Source: Zopfochytrium polystomum
Lineage: Eukaryota; Chytridiomycota; Chytridiomycetes; Chytridiales; Chytridiaceae
Assembly (NCBI GenBank): GCA_025765615.1
Contig: JAIVFJ010000165.1
Coordinates: forward strand, 82,403 to 146,402
Direction of reading: 5' to 3'
DNA: 64,000 nt
The notes beneath the pieces were generated by a model. That model was not told the DNA's origin. It saw only the letters and a program-made list of their open reading frames with translations, and ran no database searches. A program made the position numbers and the translations under genes. The first letter of the stretch is position 1, and each line of letters begins with the position of its first letter. Shown in pieces: positions 1 to 10,977 of this stretch.

Positions 1-1110
1 CGCGCGAAGCATGTCGTTCCCAGTGCTCGCGGCCGCTGACTCAAGTATGATTGTTCCAGCACCAGTCGAGAACGGCGATGCGAAACTTGGTCGCCGCGGC
101 CTAGCTGTCCCGAAAGTCACGGCCGCGAGCGCGTTGACGCTTCGACCCCTCCAGCACGTTTTGATGTGGTCGGCGGCATGAAGCCCCTGCGCATTGAGGT
201 GGGGGCCCGGCTCGGCGTGAACACGCGAGCGCGAGTACAGCCATCCGAGCAGGCGCGATATGCGCCGCATGGGCTCGCGATGTTCCAGTATAGCTCTCAA
301 ATCGAACGATTCAATGGCGCCAATGGCAGCAGTGGTTGGTCCACCAGTCCACAACGGCGATGTTACCGGGCGAGTGGCCGCCTGGAAGATCGGCAGCGTT
401 CTGGCAAACATCGGAACGAGCCATGGCGCCATCTTCCACCAATGTGGGTTGATTGTAGATGTAGCCCGCGATCTCTACTGCCAGAGGTCGAGGGACAACC
501 ACACCATGAAAAATGCAACCCTTGCATATTGAACGCTTGGCATTTCAGGGCGTGGGCAGCTTTGCTCGCGTGGAAAGGAGGTCCTTTGTGCTGAACAACC
601 CAGTTGACGAGATCTTTATTGCTTTCCCCAGATTTATTTCGTTTGGGGTGAGGGTTTAGCGCTTTTAAATGAGGAGATGTAATGTGAAGGGACTGGTAGC
701 AATGACGCTAGTTGTAAACGAGTTTATGATTTAGTTTGTTTACATATAAAGGTTAGAACTAACGCCAGATCCTTTGTCAACCGGCGCCAACTGGGATTAC
801 CTTCAATATGGGCTCGCGGCGCCTTTGTCCGTTGCATCGAAGAGTGAGCCGCCAGGGCCAGGCAGACGAGAAGACGCTTGATTCACTAACCGTCACTGTC
901 CAAAAGGTCAGCCAGCTTTCCGGCTCGTCAAAAAGATAGGTTTTCGTCGGAAGCACACGCCGCAAACAGTGACGCAATGTTTCAGTTTGCCTCGGCACGA
1001 ACTCGAGCTCGAACCCGGCCTGCGTAACCAATAACCTGCCCGGCATTTCTTCTAGCTTCTGTTGCGGTTGCGCTTCCCCCTCGACAACCGTGGAAGAGCC
1101 CTTGGCACAC
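1..1110. other. Gene-free left flank
   Basis: I see no convincing gene here. Open frames of up to about 140 codons exist but have no recognisable domain and no consistent codon bias. The stretch from about 600 to 760 is AT-richer. Confidence 0.4.
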
Positions 1111-1112
1111 AC

Positions 1113-1199
1113 ACGCACACACACACACACACACACCCTTGTCAGTTTGGGCGTTTGCTTTGCAATTCCTTTGCTTGTTTGTTTGTTTGTTTGTTCGTT
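1113..1199. repeat. (AC)n and (TTTG)n microsatellites
   Basis: A run of AC dinucleotides at 1113-1134 is followed by a short TTTG tetranucleotide run near 1172-1199. Both lie upstream of the SDR-like gene. Confidence 0.9.
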
Positions 1200-1281
1200 C
1201 GACGCGGATGTGGTGGTGGAGGCTCGACAATCCGTCTCCCGTGTGTGTGTGTGTGTTGCGGGGAGAACTATAAATTATAAT

Positions 1282-1402
<121 letters not shown>

Positions 1403-1506
1403 GATCGACCAAACACAACATCACACAGTGACACGGACACCTCCTCACACGCGCTTCTCCCGCTCTACTCTCCCTCTACTCTCCCTCTACTTTCCCTCTC
1501 AACGCA

Positions 1507-1673
1507 ATGACCTCCACAACTGCCACCAGCGAAAGCAGCGAAACGCCCGTCATAGTGGTCGCCGGCTATGGCCCCGGCATCAGCCGAACCGTCGCCCTGC
1601 GGCTCGCAAAGGACAAGGGCCTCGCCGTGGCGCTGCTGGCTCGAACTGAGTCCAGGCTGCGGGACGCCGAGAA

Positions 1674-1708
<35 letters not shown>

Positions 1709-2352
1709 GTTGCTTTCGTATGAGTCGAGCATATGCCAGTCGAGTGACTTTGACTGACCCCCGTCAAACCAACCCCCCGCGCCCAGAGTTTGCCGCCGAG
1801 GGCATCACCGCCATGGGCTTTCCCGTCGACTTTGGCGACGTCGACGCGACCCGCCGCGCGATCGAATCCGTCCGCACCATGCTCGGGCCGATCCACATCC
1901 TCTTCTGGAACGTCGCCTCCACCACCCACGCCACCTTGCTGCTCGACCCCTCCTCCATCTCCGCCCTCAGCTTCTCCTTCGCCTCCAACGTCGGCTCCCT
2001 CGTTTCCGCCGTCCAAGCCTCCCTCCCGGACCTCACCTCCGCCCGCGGCGCGGTCCTGGTCACCGGCGGCGGTATGGAGCTCGACGCCGTGGAGAGGGCG
2101 CAGTCGGCCGTCGCCTGGCGGTTTTCGAGCCTGGCGCCGATGCTGGCGGCCAAGCGCAAGACGGTGCAGGTGCTGCACGAGGAGCTGCGCGCCGTCGGCG
2201 TGTACGCGGGCAGCGTGACCGTCATGGGCCCCGTGAAGGGCACCGGGTTCGACGACGGCTCCGGGAGGGCCAAAATCGAGCTGTCGGCTGTCGCGGACAA
2301 GTTTGCCGCTCTGCTCGAGGCGAGAGCGGGTGCGTTCGACTCGGTCGCGTGA
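1507..2352 (+). CDS. SDR-like oxidoreductase, probably lacking the catalytic Tyr
   Basis: Model: exons 1507-1675 and 1787-2352, 244 residues. The intron (GT...AG, 111 bp) consists largely of a (GT)n microsatellite and is a multiple of three, so the frame stays open without splicing; removing it gives the better join, AEK-EFAAEG. The N-terminus has a Rossmann nucleotide-binding turn (VVAGYGPGISRTVA), and later come NVAS (the NAxx position) and VLVTGGG. This matches the short-chain dehydrogenase fold, usual length about 250. Where the YxxxK catalytic pair should fall the sequence reads MLAAK, so the Lys is present but the Tyr appears replaced. The fold assignment is firm. Catalysis and substrate are unknown. 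A polyadenylation-like AATAAA lies near 2408. Confidence 0.75.
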
Positions 2353-2468
2353 TGTGGTGGCTGTTTCTCGTCGATATCGACGACCGATGATACATCTTTC
2401 AAAAAAGGAATAAAAGCAATTCCCTTGTCCAACGCTGCATTCAACCATTTGATTACTCGTACTTTGTC

Positions 2469-2692
2469 TTATTGTGAAAATGCGCAATTTGGATGCCCTA
2501 CAAGCAACTCAACAAAGTCATTATAGTAAACCTGTCCGTCCACATCAATCTTCGCGTCCTTCAGGATCTCATCGACCTCATCGTCCGTAATCCCTTCGCC
2601 AAGGTTCTTGCAAACTTGGCGGATCTCAAGGGACCCGCCTCCTTCGCCCAAGTCGAAAAACCGGCAGCAAGTTCTGATTTCCGCGTACTGTT
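2469..2692 (-). pseudogene. EF-hand (calmodulin/light-chain type) C-terminal remnant
   Basis: The minus strand encodes the C-terminal lobe of a calmodulin-like or myosin-light-chain-like protein. A degenerate loop begins FFDLGEGGGSLEIR, followed by the typical linker KNLGEGITDDEVDEIL, a second loop DAKIDVDGQVYYNDF, and a stop. The first loop has Arg where the last Ca-binding Glu belongs. Upstream on the same strand (2700-2960) I find no further EF-hands in any frame before the U2 snRNA gene. The 5' half is therefore missing, or lies in exons I cannot recognise. It is probably a truncated remnant. Confidence 0.55.
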
Positions 2693-2971
2693 GGGAGATG
2701 ACAACGACGATGACACAGGTCCAGTGGGTGGCTCAGTCTCGAAACTCCAATAAGCCGTATTAGGTGTCCGAGCCAAACACCCTGCACTGTCCACACGGAC
2801 AAGCTCCCAGCCACCCAAAGGCGTTTGCGAGTGGGCGCAGATTGCGGCGGTGCGCCCGATGGGGAACTGCTTCCACATGCAAAACCCAACATATTGAAAG
2901 ACTACTGTGGTGGATGCCGCCGCAGTCAGTCAGTCAGTGGCTTTTCATCATTTGTGGGTAAAGAAGGATTT

Positions 2972-3166
2972 AGGCCTCAGCCAGCGGAAGTGTGAGGCCG
3001 GCGAGACCAGTGCCCGGGCCGCGACAGCAAGCTGCCAGACGGCGACCAGAGCGGGCTTTCAAAAATAACTGTGATAATAGATACGCCGGCGATGCCGGCG
3101 GTTAAAGTTATCACACTTTAAAGAACAGATACTACACTTGATCTTAGCCAATAGGCCAGAGAGGAT
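2972..3166 (-). ncRNA. U2 spliceosomal snRNA
   Basis: Read on the minus strand, the gene starts AUCCUCUCUGGCCU and continues with the near-invariant block GGCUAAGAUCAAGUG, then the branch-site-pairing element GUAGUAUCUGUUC. Next come a GC-rich hairpin (perfect 7-bp stem CGCCGGC/GCCGGCG around AUC), an Sm-like site UUAUUUUUGAA, and two further GC-rich 3' stem-loops ending near GAGGCCU. At about 195 nt it matches the usual length (about 188). U2 pairs with the intron branch point during splicing. The 5' end is set by homology; the 3' end is accurate to a few bases. I cannot identify the promoter elements. Confidence 0.93.
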
Positions 3167-3461
3167 TGTGAAGAACAAGTGAAGGGGGCGGTGGGGGTAT
3201 TTATACGGTGCACTGCTGCTGCGACTGCGGACAGAGGGATCAGTCTCCTGGCCATTATCTCTGACAAAGGGCCCCAGACAGAGCACGCACGAAAAATTGT
3301 CAAGATTGTGGTTGTGGTTCGAGACTGGTTTGATTTTTGTTCGAGAAGGATAGAAAAAACAATTGCAACCCTCAAATCCATCCATCCCACGACGCCGCAA
3401 TAGACCACCTACCAGCAGCAACGCCCGCAGGCCCTCCCTACCCGTCAGCGCCGTCGAGAAG

Positions 3462-3707
3462 ATGGCCAAATACCTCTACTTCAATCAGCCCTTCCAATTC
3501 GCCAACCCCTTCGCATCACCATGCTCCACGTACCACTACAACCTCTACCAGGACCTGGACGCGGCAAGCAAAACAAAAAAAAAACTACTGGCAGCTGGTC
3601 GATCTCCTCTGTTGCTTTTCTGCCAGGCCAGCGGCCTCCCGCCCCGCTACACGGAGAACGCGTTCAGCTACCCTTGCTGTAACGGCAACATCGGCATCCT
3701 GCGCTAG
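3462..3707 (+). CDS. Possible small hypothetical protein with a GC-AG intron
   Basis: The frame starts MAKYLYFNQPFQFANPF and has good codon bias up to about 3563. It then crosses an A-rich stretch that looks intronic. A GC donor (GCAAGC, after GACGCG) and an acceptor at CTGCCAG before GCCAGCGGC would join it in frame to an ending GNIGILR and give a protein of about 60 residues. I do not recognise the family. A GC-AG intron is also needed in the DEAD-box gene at 22 kb, which makes this model a little more plausible. Confidence 0.3.
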   Translation: MAKYLYFNQPFQFANPFASPCSTYHYNLYQDLDAASKTKKKLLAAGRSPLLLFCQASGLPPRYTENAFSYPCCNGNIGILR

Positions 3708-3746
3708 TGGCAGAAAACGTCGAGAAACAGCTGGAGAAGTGGATTT

Positions 3747-4230
3747 CAAAGGCGCTGCTCCGCTACAAGTGTTTGCGGCCACTCAGCGTTCTGGATTGGT
3801 TCAGGAACGAGAGCGGACTCTACCCTCCTCGAGCACAACGAGAACCCCCTGTCGATGTAGCGAGGGATTTCGGACATGTTGCGGTTCTGCAGTGAGTCGG
3901 CCTGGAGTTGAAGTACAACCGATGACGCGAATCGGGTTGATACCCCGCACAGTCATGTTCGGCAGTGGTGGAAGAACAGCGGCCTCAAACCGCGGCGGCC
4001 AGCCGAAAACGCCGCGTCCACGGCGATTTTGCGGAGGCAGGAACGCACGACGGCGGTGGCGTAGACAACGCAGATGTCTGCGGGGACGACGTTGGGGTGC
4101 GTGCAGAAGCGAGCGCGGGACATGTTGGAGCGCAGGTGCGCGGTAATGTGGAGCTTGAGGGTTTCGGATTGCCCGGTGAGGGAAAACGGAGGGACGGGCG
4201 GAGGGTGGGGATGCGGAGGATGACGGTGTC
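3747..4230 (-). pseudogene. Unknown protein-coding remnant with an in-frame TGA
   Basis: The minus strand has a GC3-biased frame with pieces such as FSLTGQSETLKLHITAH, VVPADICVVYATAVVRS and, in the same frame after one TGA near 3957, VVLQLQADSLQNRNMSEI and PRYIDRGFSLCSRRV. It ends at a stop near 3747. The coding-like character on both sides of a single stop in one frame suggests a gene inactivated by one nonsense change, or an unrecognised short intron. I do not recognise the family, and the 5' end is not resolved; additional coding may extend to about 4400. Confidence 0.35.
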
Positions 4231-4975
4231 AAGCGTGCTATCAGCTGCGTCGCGCACGCAGTCAGCCCGCCTTGGACTCACAATGTTTAAATGGAACAAT
4301 GATCCAGCATCTCTCAAAGCAGCACACAGCGACGGCTCGTCGCTGGAATTGAAGGTCGGGCTACACATTGCCGCACATCGGTAACTCCGACGTTCTGCAT
4401 TGCGGGACACTCGATGTATCGAGTCGCACCCATGCGTTGCGTTGCATCATTCGGAAGCCATATAGATGGAGTCTCCATTAATCCATGATTGACAGACGAT
4501 CCCGAACCTCATCCAACGTAACAGGCTGCAATCCTCTTCTTCCAGATTCCCCTTGCTTTCCGGCTCGTCCACAAGATCCTTTTGGCACCCAACGAGGACA
4601 ATTGGTACCACAAGAGCAAAGGTTCATTTTTGTAGATCGTAGCTTTTAGAGCCGGCTGCTCATTACCTCCGAATCAAGGTTGTCCAGAATCCACGGATCC
4701 CACAGAGAACTGCGATCTGCACGCAGGATGATCCACCCCCAGGAATTCAGATCAGTTGAACTTTGAGTTTTCACCGGTGGCCCCGAAACGCTGGCTGACT
4801 TCGGGAGAAGGGAAAGCCGACCGCGGAAGAAACGTCGGGTGCCGTAGATTCGCATACTGATCTCGGGGATGGGATTTTTTTGCAATCGTGGTGCCGATCT
4901 GCAACAGGAAAATGGGAGAGGCGCAGTCACGTCCGCTCATCCGTTTTATTTTTAATTCCAAATTCTTAATCTATC
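4231..4975. other. No confident gene
   Basis: Frames up to about 140 codons exist on both strands near 4231-4410 and may include the start of the broken gene to the left. From 4420 to 4975 I see nothing coding. Confidence 0.3.
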
Positions 4976-5057
4976 GTCCTGTTGGCGGAGTGGTTAACGC
5001 GGTGCCCTGCTAAGGCATTTCCCTCTGGGAGCGCAGGTTCGAATCCTGTGCAGGACG
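4976..5057 (+). tRNA. tRNA-Ser (anticodon GCT)
   Basis: This 82-nt gene folds as a type II tRNA. The acceptor stem is GTCCTGT with GCAGGAC (last pair T-G) and the discriminator is G, as expected for serine. The D arm is GCG...CGC. The anticodon stem GTGCC/GGCAT holds loop CTGCTAA, giving anticodon GCT. The variable arm is long with stem CCC/GGG. The T arm is GCAGG TTCGAAT CCTGT. There is no intron. It reads AGC and AGT codons. B-box GGTTCGAATCC is intact. Confidence 0.93.
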
Positions 5058-5323
5058 CTCTGCACGCGCGCGATGGTCTGGGGTAAGGCACGTGTAGTGT
5101 AGCCTGTAATTTTCGCACTTCGAAGCAGTGGTTGTGAGATCATTGTCAGGTTGATCCTTTAAGCTCTGTGAGGATTGGAACGTACCAAGCGGAATAAGTT
5201 GGCAAAAGACAGTCCAAACGTCTTCTTAGCAAGTTCTTTGCAATGCGAAGTGACACTTGCCAACCCCAATATTCACCATCTTCGAGAGAGCTCTTCCGTG
5301 CACACGCTTTATGAATCCCCTCA

Positions 5324-5573
5324 ATGAGCTTATGCATGAATGGCAGCCTTAGGCGAGCATCTTTCAAAGAAGCGTACAATGACGCCTCTTTCGCCGTGAC
5401 TGATGGGCACATTGACCTTGCCGAGTGGATGCTGAAAAACAGATGTGATCCAAACGACACTATACATAGATCAACGCTTCTTCATTTTGCGATTCTCTGG
5501 AACAATTCAAGGATGGTTTGATTGCTTCTGGACCACGGTGCAGATCCCAACGTTCGAATTCCCGGGAACTGAC
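5324..5573 (+). pseudogene. Ankyrin-repeat relic with two in-frame TGA stops
   Basis: The frame reads DGHIDLAEWMLKNRCDPN, then STLLHFAILWNN, a TGA at about 5519, and straight on in the same frame with LLLDHGADPNVRIPGN before a second TGA. The GH-(x)LLL-(x)GADPN pattern is that of two consecutive ankyrin repeats. The stops and the absence of an opening and closing region make it a dead fragment. An intact ankyrin gene lies at 46.1-47.6 kb and uses the same LLLxHGADPN phrasing, so this could be a distant decayed relative. Confidence 0.65.
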
Positions 5574-6068
5574 CGTTCTGGGGCTGGCGTGTCATACGCG
5601 CTCTCTTCTGCCAACGGTATGAGAAGACAAAGCTGAGATGGCTCCCCTGTTTTTCAACAACCAAACACGCATTTCTGATCAGAACAGGTAATCTGGTAAT
5701 CTGAACAGAACGTTCCCACTGGAGCACCAGAGTCGCCACAGCTGGACGGAGGCTCCTGCGCAGCGCCGGCAGTGGCAGAGGCGGATGGACCGTTGAGGAG
5801 GAGGGCGGTATTGTGAGGGTTAGACTCAGCTGCTCGGACCAGCCACACCTGCGATCCCTCAGCGCAGCGACGACAAGGTGACGACGGGCTCAAGGGCAAA
5901 CTTGGCAGCGCAGGTTCGGCGGTGGGCGACAAAGTTCTCATACATTGTATATATACTGTTGGGTAAAGAAAAATAATCAAGTGGGCTGCGCGGCGCCTAC
6001 CCTTGGAATGGAGAGCCCTCTGCCGTCCATGACGAAAAAGGAAAAGGCAAAACGCACACACACGCCCT
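5574..6068. other. Intergenic, no gene seen
   Basis: This stretch lies between the ankyrin relic and the 3' end of the inositol kinase gene. I see no domain or RNA. Confidence 0.35.
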
Positions 6069-7670
6069 TCAACCCCCCACCGCCTCGGCCGCCTCGGCCG
6101 CCTCCGCCTCCGCGAGCACCGCCTCCACATATCCTATCAAATTGTCCAGTCCCAGCAGCACCCCGGCGTCCGCCCGCGCCCCACCCGCCGCCGCCTGCTC
6201 CGCCGCCAACTCGTCGGCGGACAGGAACCGCGAGTGCGCAAAGTCGATCAGCGACACGACGACGCGGTCGGTCCCGGCGGCGGTGGACATTGTAGTGGTC
6301 GGGGTGGTGGATGGGAGGCGGCGGCGCTGCGACGTGGGGTTGGCCAAGTCGGAGTCGTCCGAGTTGCGCGCGCGCTTCACGCCGCGAGCGGTCCCGTCGG
6401 TCGCGCGCTCGCCGCCGTCCGCGACCGCGGCTAAAACCGCACCGTCGTCGCCGTCCGGCTTCTCCTCCTCGCCTTCGCCTTCCTCCTCCTGCTCCACCGT
6501 TTCCTCCTCCTCTTCTCCTTCTGCCTCCCTCGCACCCTTCCCGACCCTTCGCTTCTTCCTCCCCTCCCCGTCCCCAGCTCCAACCCCCCTCTTCCTCTTC
6601 CCCGCCACACCTCCCTCCTCCGCGCAGCACTCATACGCAACCAGCACCGACGCCCCGTACATCCTGCACGCCGTCGTCGCCGCCACCGCCGCCCGCAGCC
6701 GCCGCAGTCGCCGCACGACCGCCGCCACCGTCCGCGCGGGGATCAGCCTCGCCCCCGCGTCCTTATCGAGCGAGGACAAGGAGGAGGAGCAGGACGGGAT
6801 CGTGAAAAACGTGCGCACCCCCGCGGCGAGGGTCTCCGGCGTCAGGCTGCGGCCAAAGGTGCGGTCGTGGGTGATGTAGGCGGACGTGGACGGGTCGTAG
6901 CGCTGGGTTGAGCGGGGGCGATTTTGAGGTTAGCACACCACCTAGAAAGAAAAAGAAAAAAAAACAGTCATCGTAAGTGGAAAACACGACCCTCACCTTC
7001 ATCCCGCACACCCTCACTCCCGTCGCGCCCGACGTCGTCGCCGCCGCCTGCGCCTCCATCCGCGCGCGCTTCGCCGCCGCCGCGTCGTCGCCGTACAGCC
7101 GCGTGCCCAGCTTGACGTCCATCACGGACGGGCGGCGCAGCGGGTGCAGCACGTTTGCGAGCTTGATGTGCGTCGGCGCGGGCGGCGGTGGGTGCGAGGC
7201 GGGCGGAGGAGTTGGAATCGCGTCCGTCGTGGTCGGGGTCGGGGTCGGGGTGGCCGGGGTTGCGGGGATCGGGGTGGGGGTCGCGGCTGCTGGGGAGGGG
7301 AGGGTTGCGAGGCCCAGAAAGGCGGGGAGGAAGGGGCGGAGGTGGATGCCGCGGTCGGTGGCGGGGGCGGCGGCGTCGCGGTAAAATGCGAGCTCGATGG
7401 CGGAGAGCGGCTTTGCGAGGACGGAGGGCGACAGGCTTAGGACGCGTCCTTGTGTCCGGCGGCCTGCAACGCGAAGGGGGTTCCGCCGCCGCCACCGTGG
7501 TCGTGGGTGGGAGCGTTGTCATGGTCGGCGGAGGCGGCGCCGTCCGGCGGTGGCGGTAAAGGTGGATGTGTTGGCGGCGGCGATGCAGCCGGCCCCAACG
7601 ACGGCTTTGATCGTGTCGTGGACGGCGACGACTTCACCATGATCGACAGGGGTGTCCTGTCTGAGTTCAT
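6069..7670 (-). CDS. IPK2: Inositol polyphosphate multikinase, with a 1-base frameshift
   Basis: This is an IPK-family kinase that phosphorylates inositol phosphates (Arg82/Ipk2 type). Exon A (7670-6997) carries LQAAGHKD, the GH start of the kinase core, and PSVMDVKLGTRLYGDDA, the PxxxDxKxG signature. Exon B (6902-6069) carries RSLTPETL, GASVLVAYE, the catalytic SLIDFAHSRF, and VLLGLDNLI. The 94-bp intron has a GTGAGG donor and GTGCTAACC branch site. Between GHKD and VLSLSPSVLAKPL, near 7430-7445, the frame slips: exon A is 674 nt, one base short of an in-frame join. With one more base the protein would be about 502 residues. A long Glu/Lys/Arg-rich insert (about 120 residues) precedes the IDFAH motif. 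Given the good conservation, a consensus error is as likely as a real pseudogene. Confidence 0.8.
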
Positions 7671-8350
7671 TCAAAAGATTTTGCGAGGCACTCCTAAAAG
7701 AACTACCACCACTACTTTACACATTCGAACGTTCCAAAACCGATATACAAGTACTACAGTACACAGACCCCTACATACATGAATGTGCGAATCCTATGAT
7801 GTCTGATGCATCATGTCTCTGCGACGCCTTCGTGGTCGCACGCACACGCGCACACCGCTCCTCCCCCGGCCCCCGTTTTCACGAGAGCACGTGGCGGTGG
7901 TGATGCTGTCGTTCCTTATTGCATGTTTGTGCGCCGGCTAACGGAAGTGCAGCAGACATTTACCAAACCATCCCTTGTTAGCCAACTTCGCAGAGGTTGG
8001 ACAGTCACAACACGTTTTTCGACGAGTCGGCGCCGAACTGTGGAACGTGGGGATGGCATCGTGTCGATGGGCTACATTATCTACTCCCCTCGGGCCTTCG
8101 CATTGAGTGTGGCGGATGTTCCCGGCCCGTTCAACGCGCGTGCTTTCCCTGAACTTCGCCAAGGCCAGTGTCAACCATTACACTCAAAACTTCTGCTCGT
8201 TACGGGAGTTATATTTCAGACAGCCTCCGCCGCAGACTCAAAATGCAACCCGCAGTTGCGCCTTCTCAATACCCCCCCCATCATCCCAACCCAGAAGAAA
8301 CAACCCAACCCCACAGACAGTCGACACGCCCAAAAGGGCGCATAAACGGT
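7671..8350. other. Intergenic, no confident gene
   Basis: A 179-codon frame runs 7806-8345 on the plus strand but has no recognisable domain. This stretch probably holds the IPK promoter and the eL39 3' flank. Confidence 0.35.
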
Positions 8351-9106
8351 TTACAGGCTGCAACAGTCATAGGAAGAAAAAAGAGTTAGATAAAGACATC
8401 AAAGAAACGAGCTCTCAAAACAAAAAAAAAGTGAAACTCACCCGAGCTTGGTCCTGCGCCAGTTGCGGCGCTTCGCGTTGTAGCGGATGGTGTTGTCGGT
8501 GCGGAACCGGATCCAGTTGGGGATGGGCCGGTTCTGCTTCTGCTTCTTGCCCAAAATGCGCTTGATCTTGAAAGACTTGTAGGAGGGCTGGATGGTTTTT
8601 TCCGAAGAGGGAAGATTAAAAGGAGGGAGGAGATCAGAGGTTTTGCAGTGGCTGGGCTGGCGGTTTGGCCAGCGAATGGACTTTTGAGGGGAGTAGAGAA
8701 CAGCATCGACGATCCCGTTGGCGTCGATCGTGGAGTTTTGCCATCGGCGACCAACGATCGCCCAAGCACCCTGAAAGTAACTTTTCTAAGCGGGACTGCT
8801 AACGAGGAGCAGATCCAGACAGCAGGAGGGGATGGGCTTTCTGTTTCCATCGAGCGTCAGCCCGATGAACCCGAGGCTGAGGTGGATAGCGATTCGAGCT
8901 GATTTCGAGAGTGGCCGAGAAGCTCAAGAGAGTCGATCCGATCCAACACGTTAGCGCAACGCCGCCCCAGCAGTAGCACCACCGACCCAAGTTTGAGAAC
9001 GGGCGGGGATCGCGACGAGATGGGATGCGATGGGATGGAATGGGATAGGATGGCGGGGTGGGTGGAGGAGAGGTCAACGTTGTCTGCGTCGGGCGGTGCT
9101 TACCAT
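8351..9106 (-). CDS. RPL39: 60S ribosomal protein eL39
   Basis: Model on the minus strand: 9106-9104 (ATG only), 8587-8442, 8357-8351, giving 156 nt and 51 residues, exactly the family length. The middle exon reads [17 protein letters not shown], then [31 protein letters not shown], which is unmistakably eL39, a small basic protein lining the ribosomal exit tunnel. Intron 1 (516 bp) splits the start codon from codon 2 (ATG|GTAAGC ... CATCCAG|CCC). Intron 2 (84 bp) has a CTAAC branch site, a T/C tract and TTGCAG, leaving only the last Leu and TAA. The start-only exon is inferred from the perfect donor and phase. Confidence 0.88.
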
Positions 9107-9234
9107 GGCGAGTGACGAAGGACTGGGATTAAGATTTCTTGACAAGGTGGGCCGGCTGGGATTGTCGTGCTTTGGTGGTGGTAGCCTTGCGAATTCTGAT
9201 CAAACAACGTTAGTCCTGTTTCGAGTTCGGCTGG
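9107..9234. promoter_or_regulatory. Divergent promoter between eL39 and the TBC gene
   Basis: Only about 128 bases separate the eL39 start codon (minus) from the proposed TBC start (plus), so the two genes probably share a bidirectional promoter. No TATA box stands out. The spacing depends on both start choices. Confidence 0.4.
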
Positions 9235-10977
9235 ATGCGTGTGGACGACCACGGCTTCATCATCGTCGAAACGGAGAAGCCCGAGGCAGGTAGCCGCAGC
9301 ATAGGGGCCGGGGATCTACCGGGGTCGGCCAGTGGCGGCGGCGGCGGCAAGCACGCCCTTGCTCCAATGCACGTCGAGGTCGCAGGCGCCGCCTCCTCGT
9401 CTCCACAGATGCAGGGCTTGGATGAGCACGAAATCAGGTGGGTCTGCTTCTCACCCTCCTCCCCGGAAGCGAGTCGATTTCTTGCCTTGGGAAAGTATCC
9501 TCATCCGATCCAAGCCTTCATCAGTTCAACCCGGCGTCGCCTTCCTCGCCCCGCTCTCCGGCGTCGGCCAAGCAATCGAAAGCGACGGCTGCAAAAGAAA
9601 AGATTTGGACCGCGATCTTGGACGGAGAGGATATTGGCAATGCCAGGAAGGAGAAAAAGGTACTTTCGAGGAAGGCAGCTTCTCCCGGCCGGTTTACTCA
9701 AACTGTTTTGCGGCACAATCTATATCAATCGGTGTTCGAAACAGATAAAAGGGCTTTGTCGAGAGGGGATACCAGATTCCTGTAGGGGCCGAGCGTGGTT
9801 TCGCCTCGCTGGTTGCCACACATTGCAGGATCATGCCGTCTATGAAGTGAGTTTTCTCCCAAGGGGGGCGCAAAAGTATTCAGCTTATACTTCGATTCAA
9901 GAACCTGTTGGCCAGAGAGCCACTGCCCATCTATAACGCCATCGAAAAAGATATTGGAAGATGCTTCCCTGGTGAGCTTTCTTACTCTTCGTTTCGTTCC
10001 CCTCCCCCCGCAGTGTTGCTGATGTAAACGTACAAAAAAAAATAGACCACATCATGTTCCACGACCCCAACGGCCAAGGCCAATCCAACCTCCGCACTCT
10101 CCTCCGCGCCTACGCCCACTACAACCCGTCCGTCGGATATTGCCAGGGCATGGGAATGCTCGCGGGCCTCATGCTCATGTACCTGCCGCCCGCCGACGCG
10201 TTCTGGCTCCTCGTCGCGACCCTGGGTGACGCGAGGTTCGCCCTGGGTCTCCACGAAGACAGCTTGCGCAGGCTGCAGGCCGACTCGAAAGTGTTTGACG
10301 GGTTGCTGGCGGGCAAGGCGCGGAGGCTGGCGAAGCACTTGGTGTGGGTGTTGTCGTTTCGAGAGGGGGAATTTGTTTTTTTTTTCGTCGTCTGTTGTGG
10401 AGAGGCCCCCCAAAACCTCTTGGATCCGACCCCTGGCTCAAACTAACGCAAGCGCACTCTGCGTCGGTCCCCCATTTCGCTGGCAGGCATCGCAAGAAGT
10501 CCAGTCGCTAATCTACTTGCCGCAATGGCTTCTCACCATGTTCACCGTCACGCTTCCGTGGCCGTCCGTCCTTCGCGTATGGGACATGTTCTTTTGTGAA
10601 GGTGAGCGCGGGCTGCTGCACATCGCAAACGGAAGCTGCTTGGTAATTTGCTCACCGGCTGACGCCCCTTTGACCCGCCGTGAAAAGGTATCAAGGTCTT
10701 GTTCCGCGTAACGCTGGCCATAATGCTGCGAAGCCAAAGTACGAAGGGGTTCATCTTTGTCGTTGACGTCCGGCTGCTAACCGTTTACTGCTTTTTTAAT
10801 TTTGGGGAAGACCACCTTCTTCACAAATGCCCATCCGGCGGAGAAATCATGAGCTACCTCCTGCACCTTCCACCCGCCGAGTTCCCGCCGGACGTGATCG
10901 TGCGAGATACGGTGAAAGTAAGGATTAAAGGAAAGGTGCTGCAACGACTGCGAGAGTCGGCCGCCGCAGCGCTGTGA
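9235..10977 (+). CDS. TBC-domain Rab GTPase-activating protein
   Basis: Model exons: 9235-9437, 9515-9659, 9745-9846, about 9902-9971 (or 9884), 10046-10341, 10487-10601, 10688-10738, 10811-10977, giving about 382-388 residues. The domain opens IKGLCREGIPDSCRGRAW. It has the dual-finger catalytic motifs IEKDIGR (IxxDxxR) and GYCQG (YxQ), then LPQWLLTMFTVTLPW and RVWDMFFCEG, all typical of TBC RabGAPs that switch off Rab GTPases on membranes. The N-terminus (DDHGFIIVE) resembles the lead-in of Gyp/EVI5-like proteins. Phase is consistent across all later exons; the second and fourth exon starts are the least certain. Intron 4 ends in a run of A just before its TAG. Confidence 0.85.

Noticed and set aside
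1465..2487. 340-codon minus-strand frame
   Set aside because: Antisense to the SDR-like gene and its microsatellite intron.
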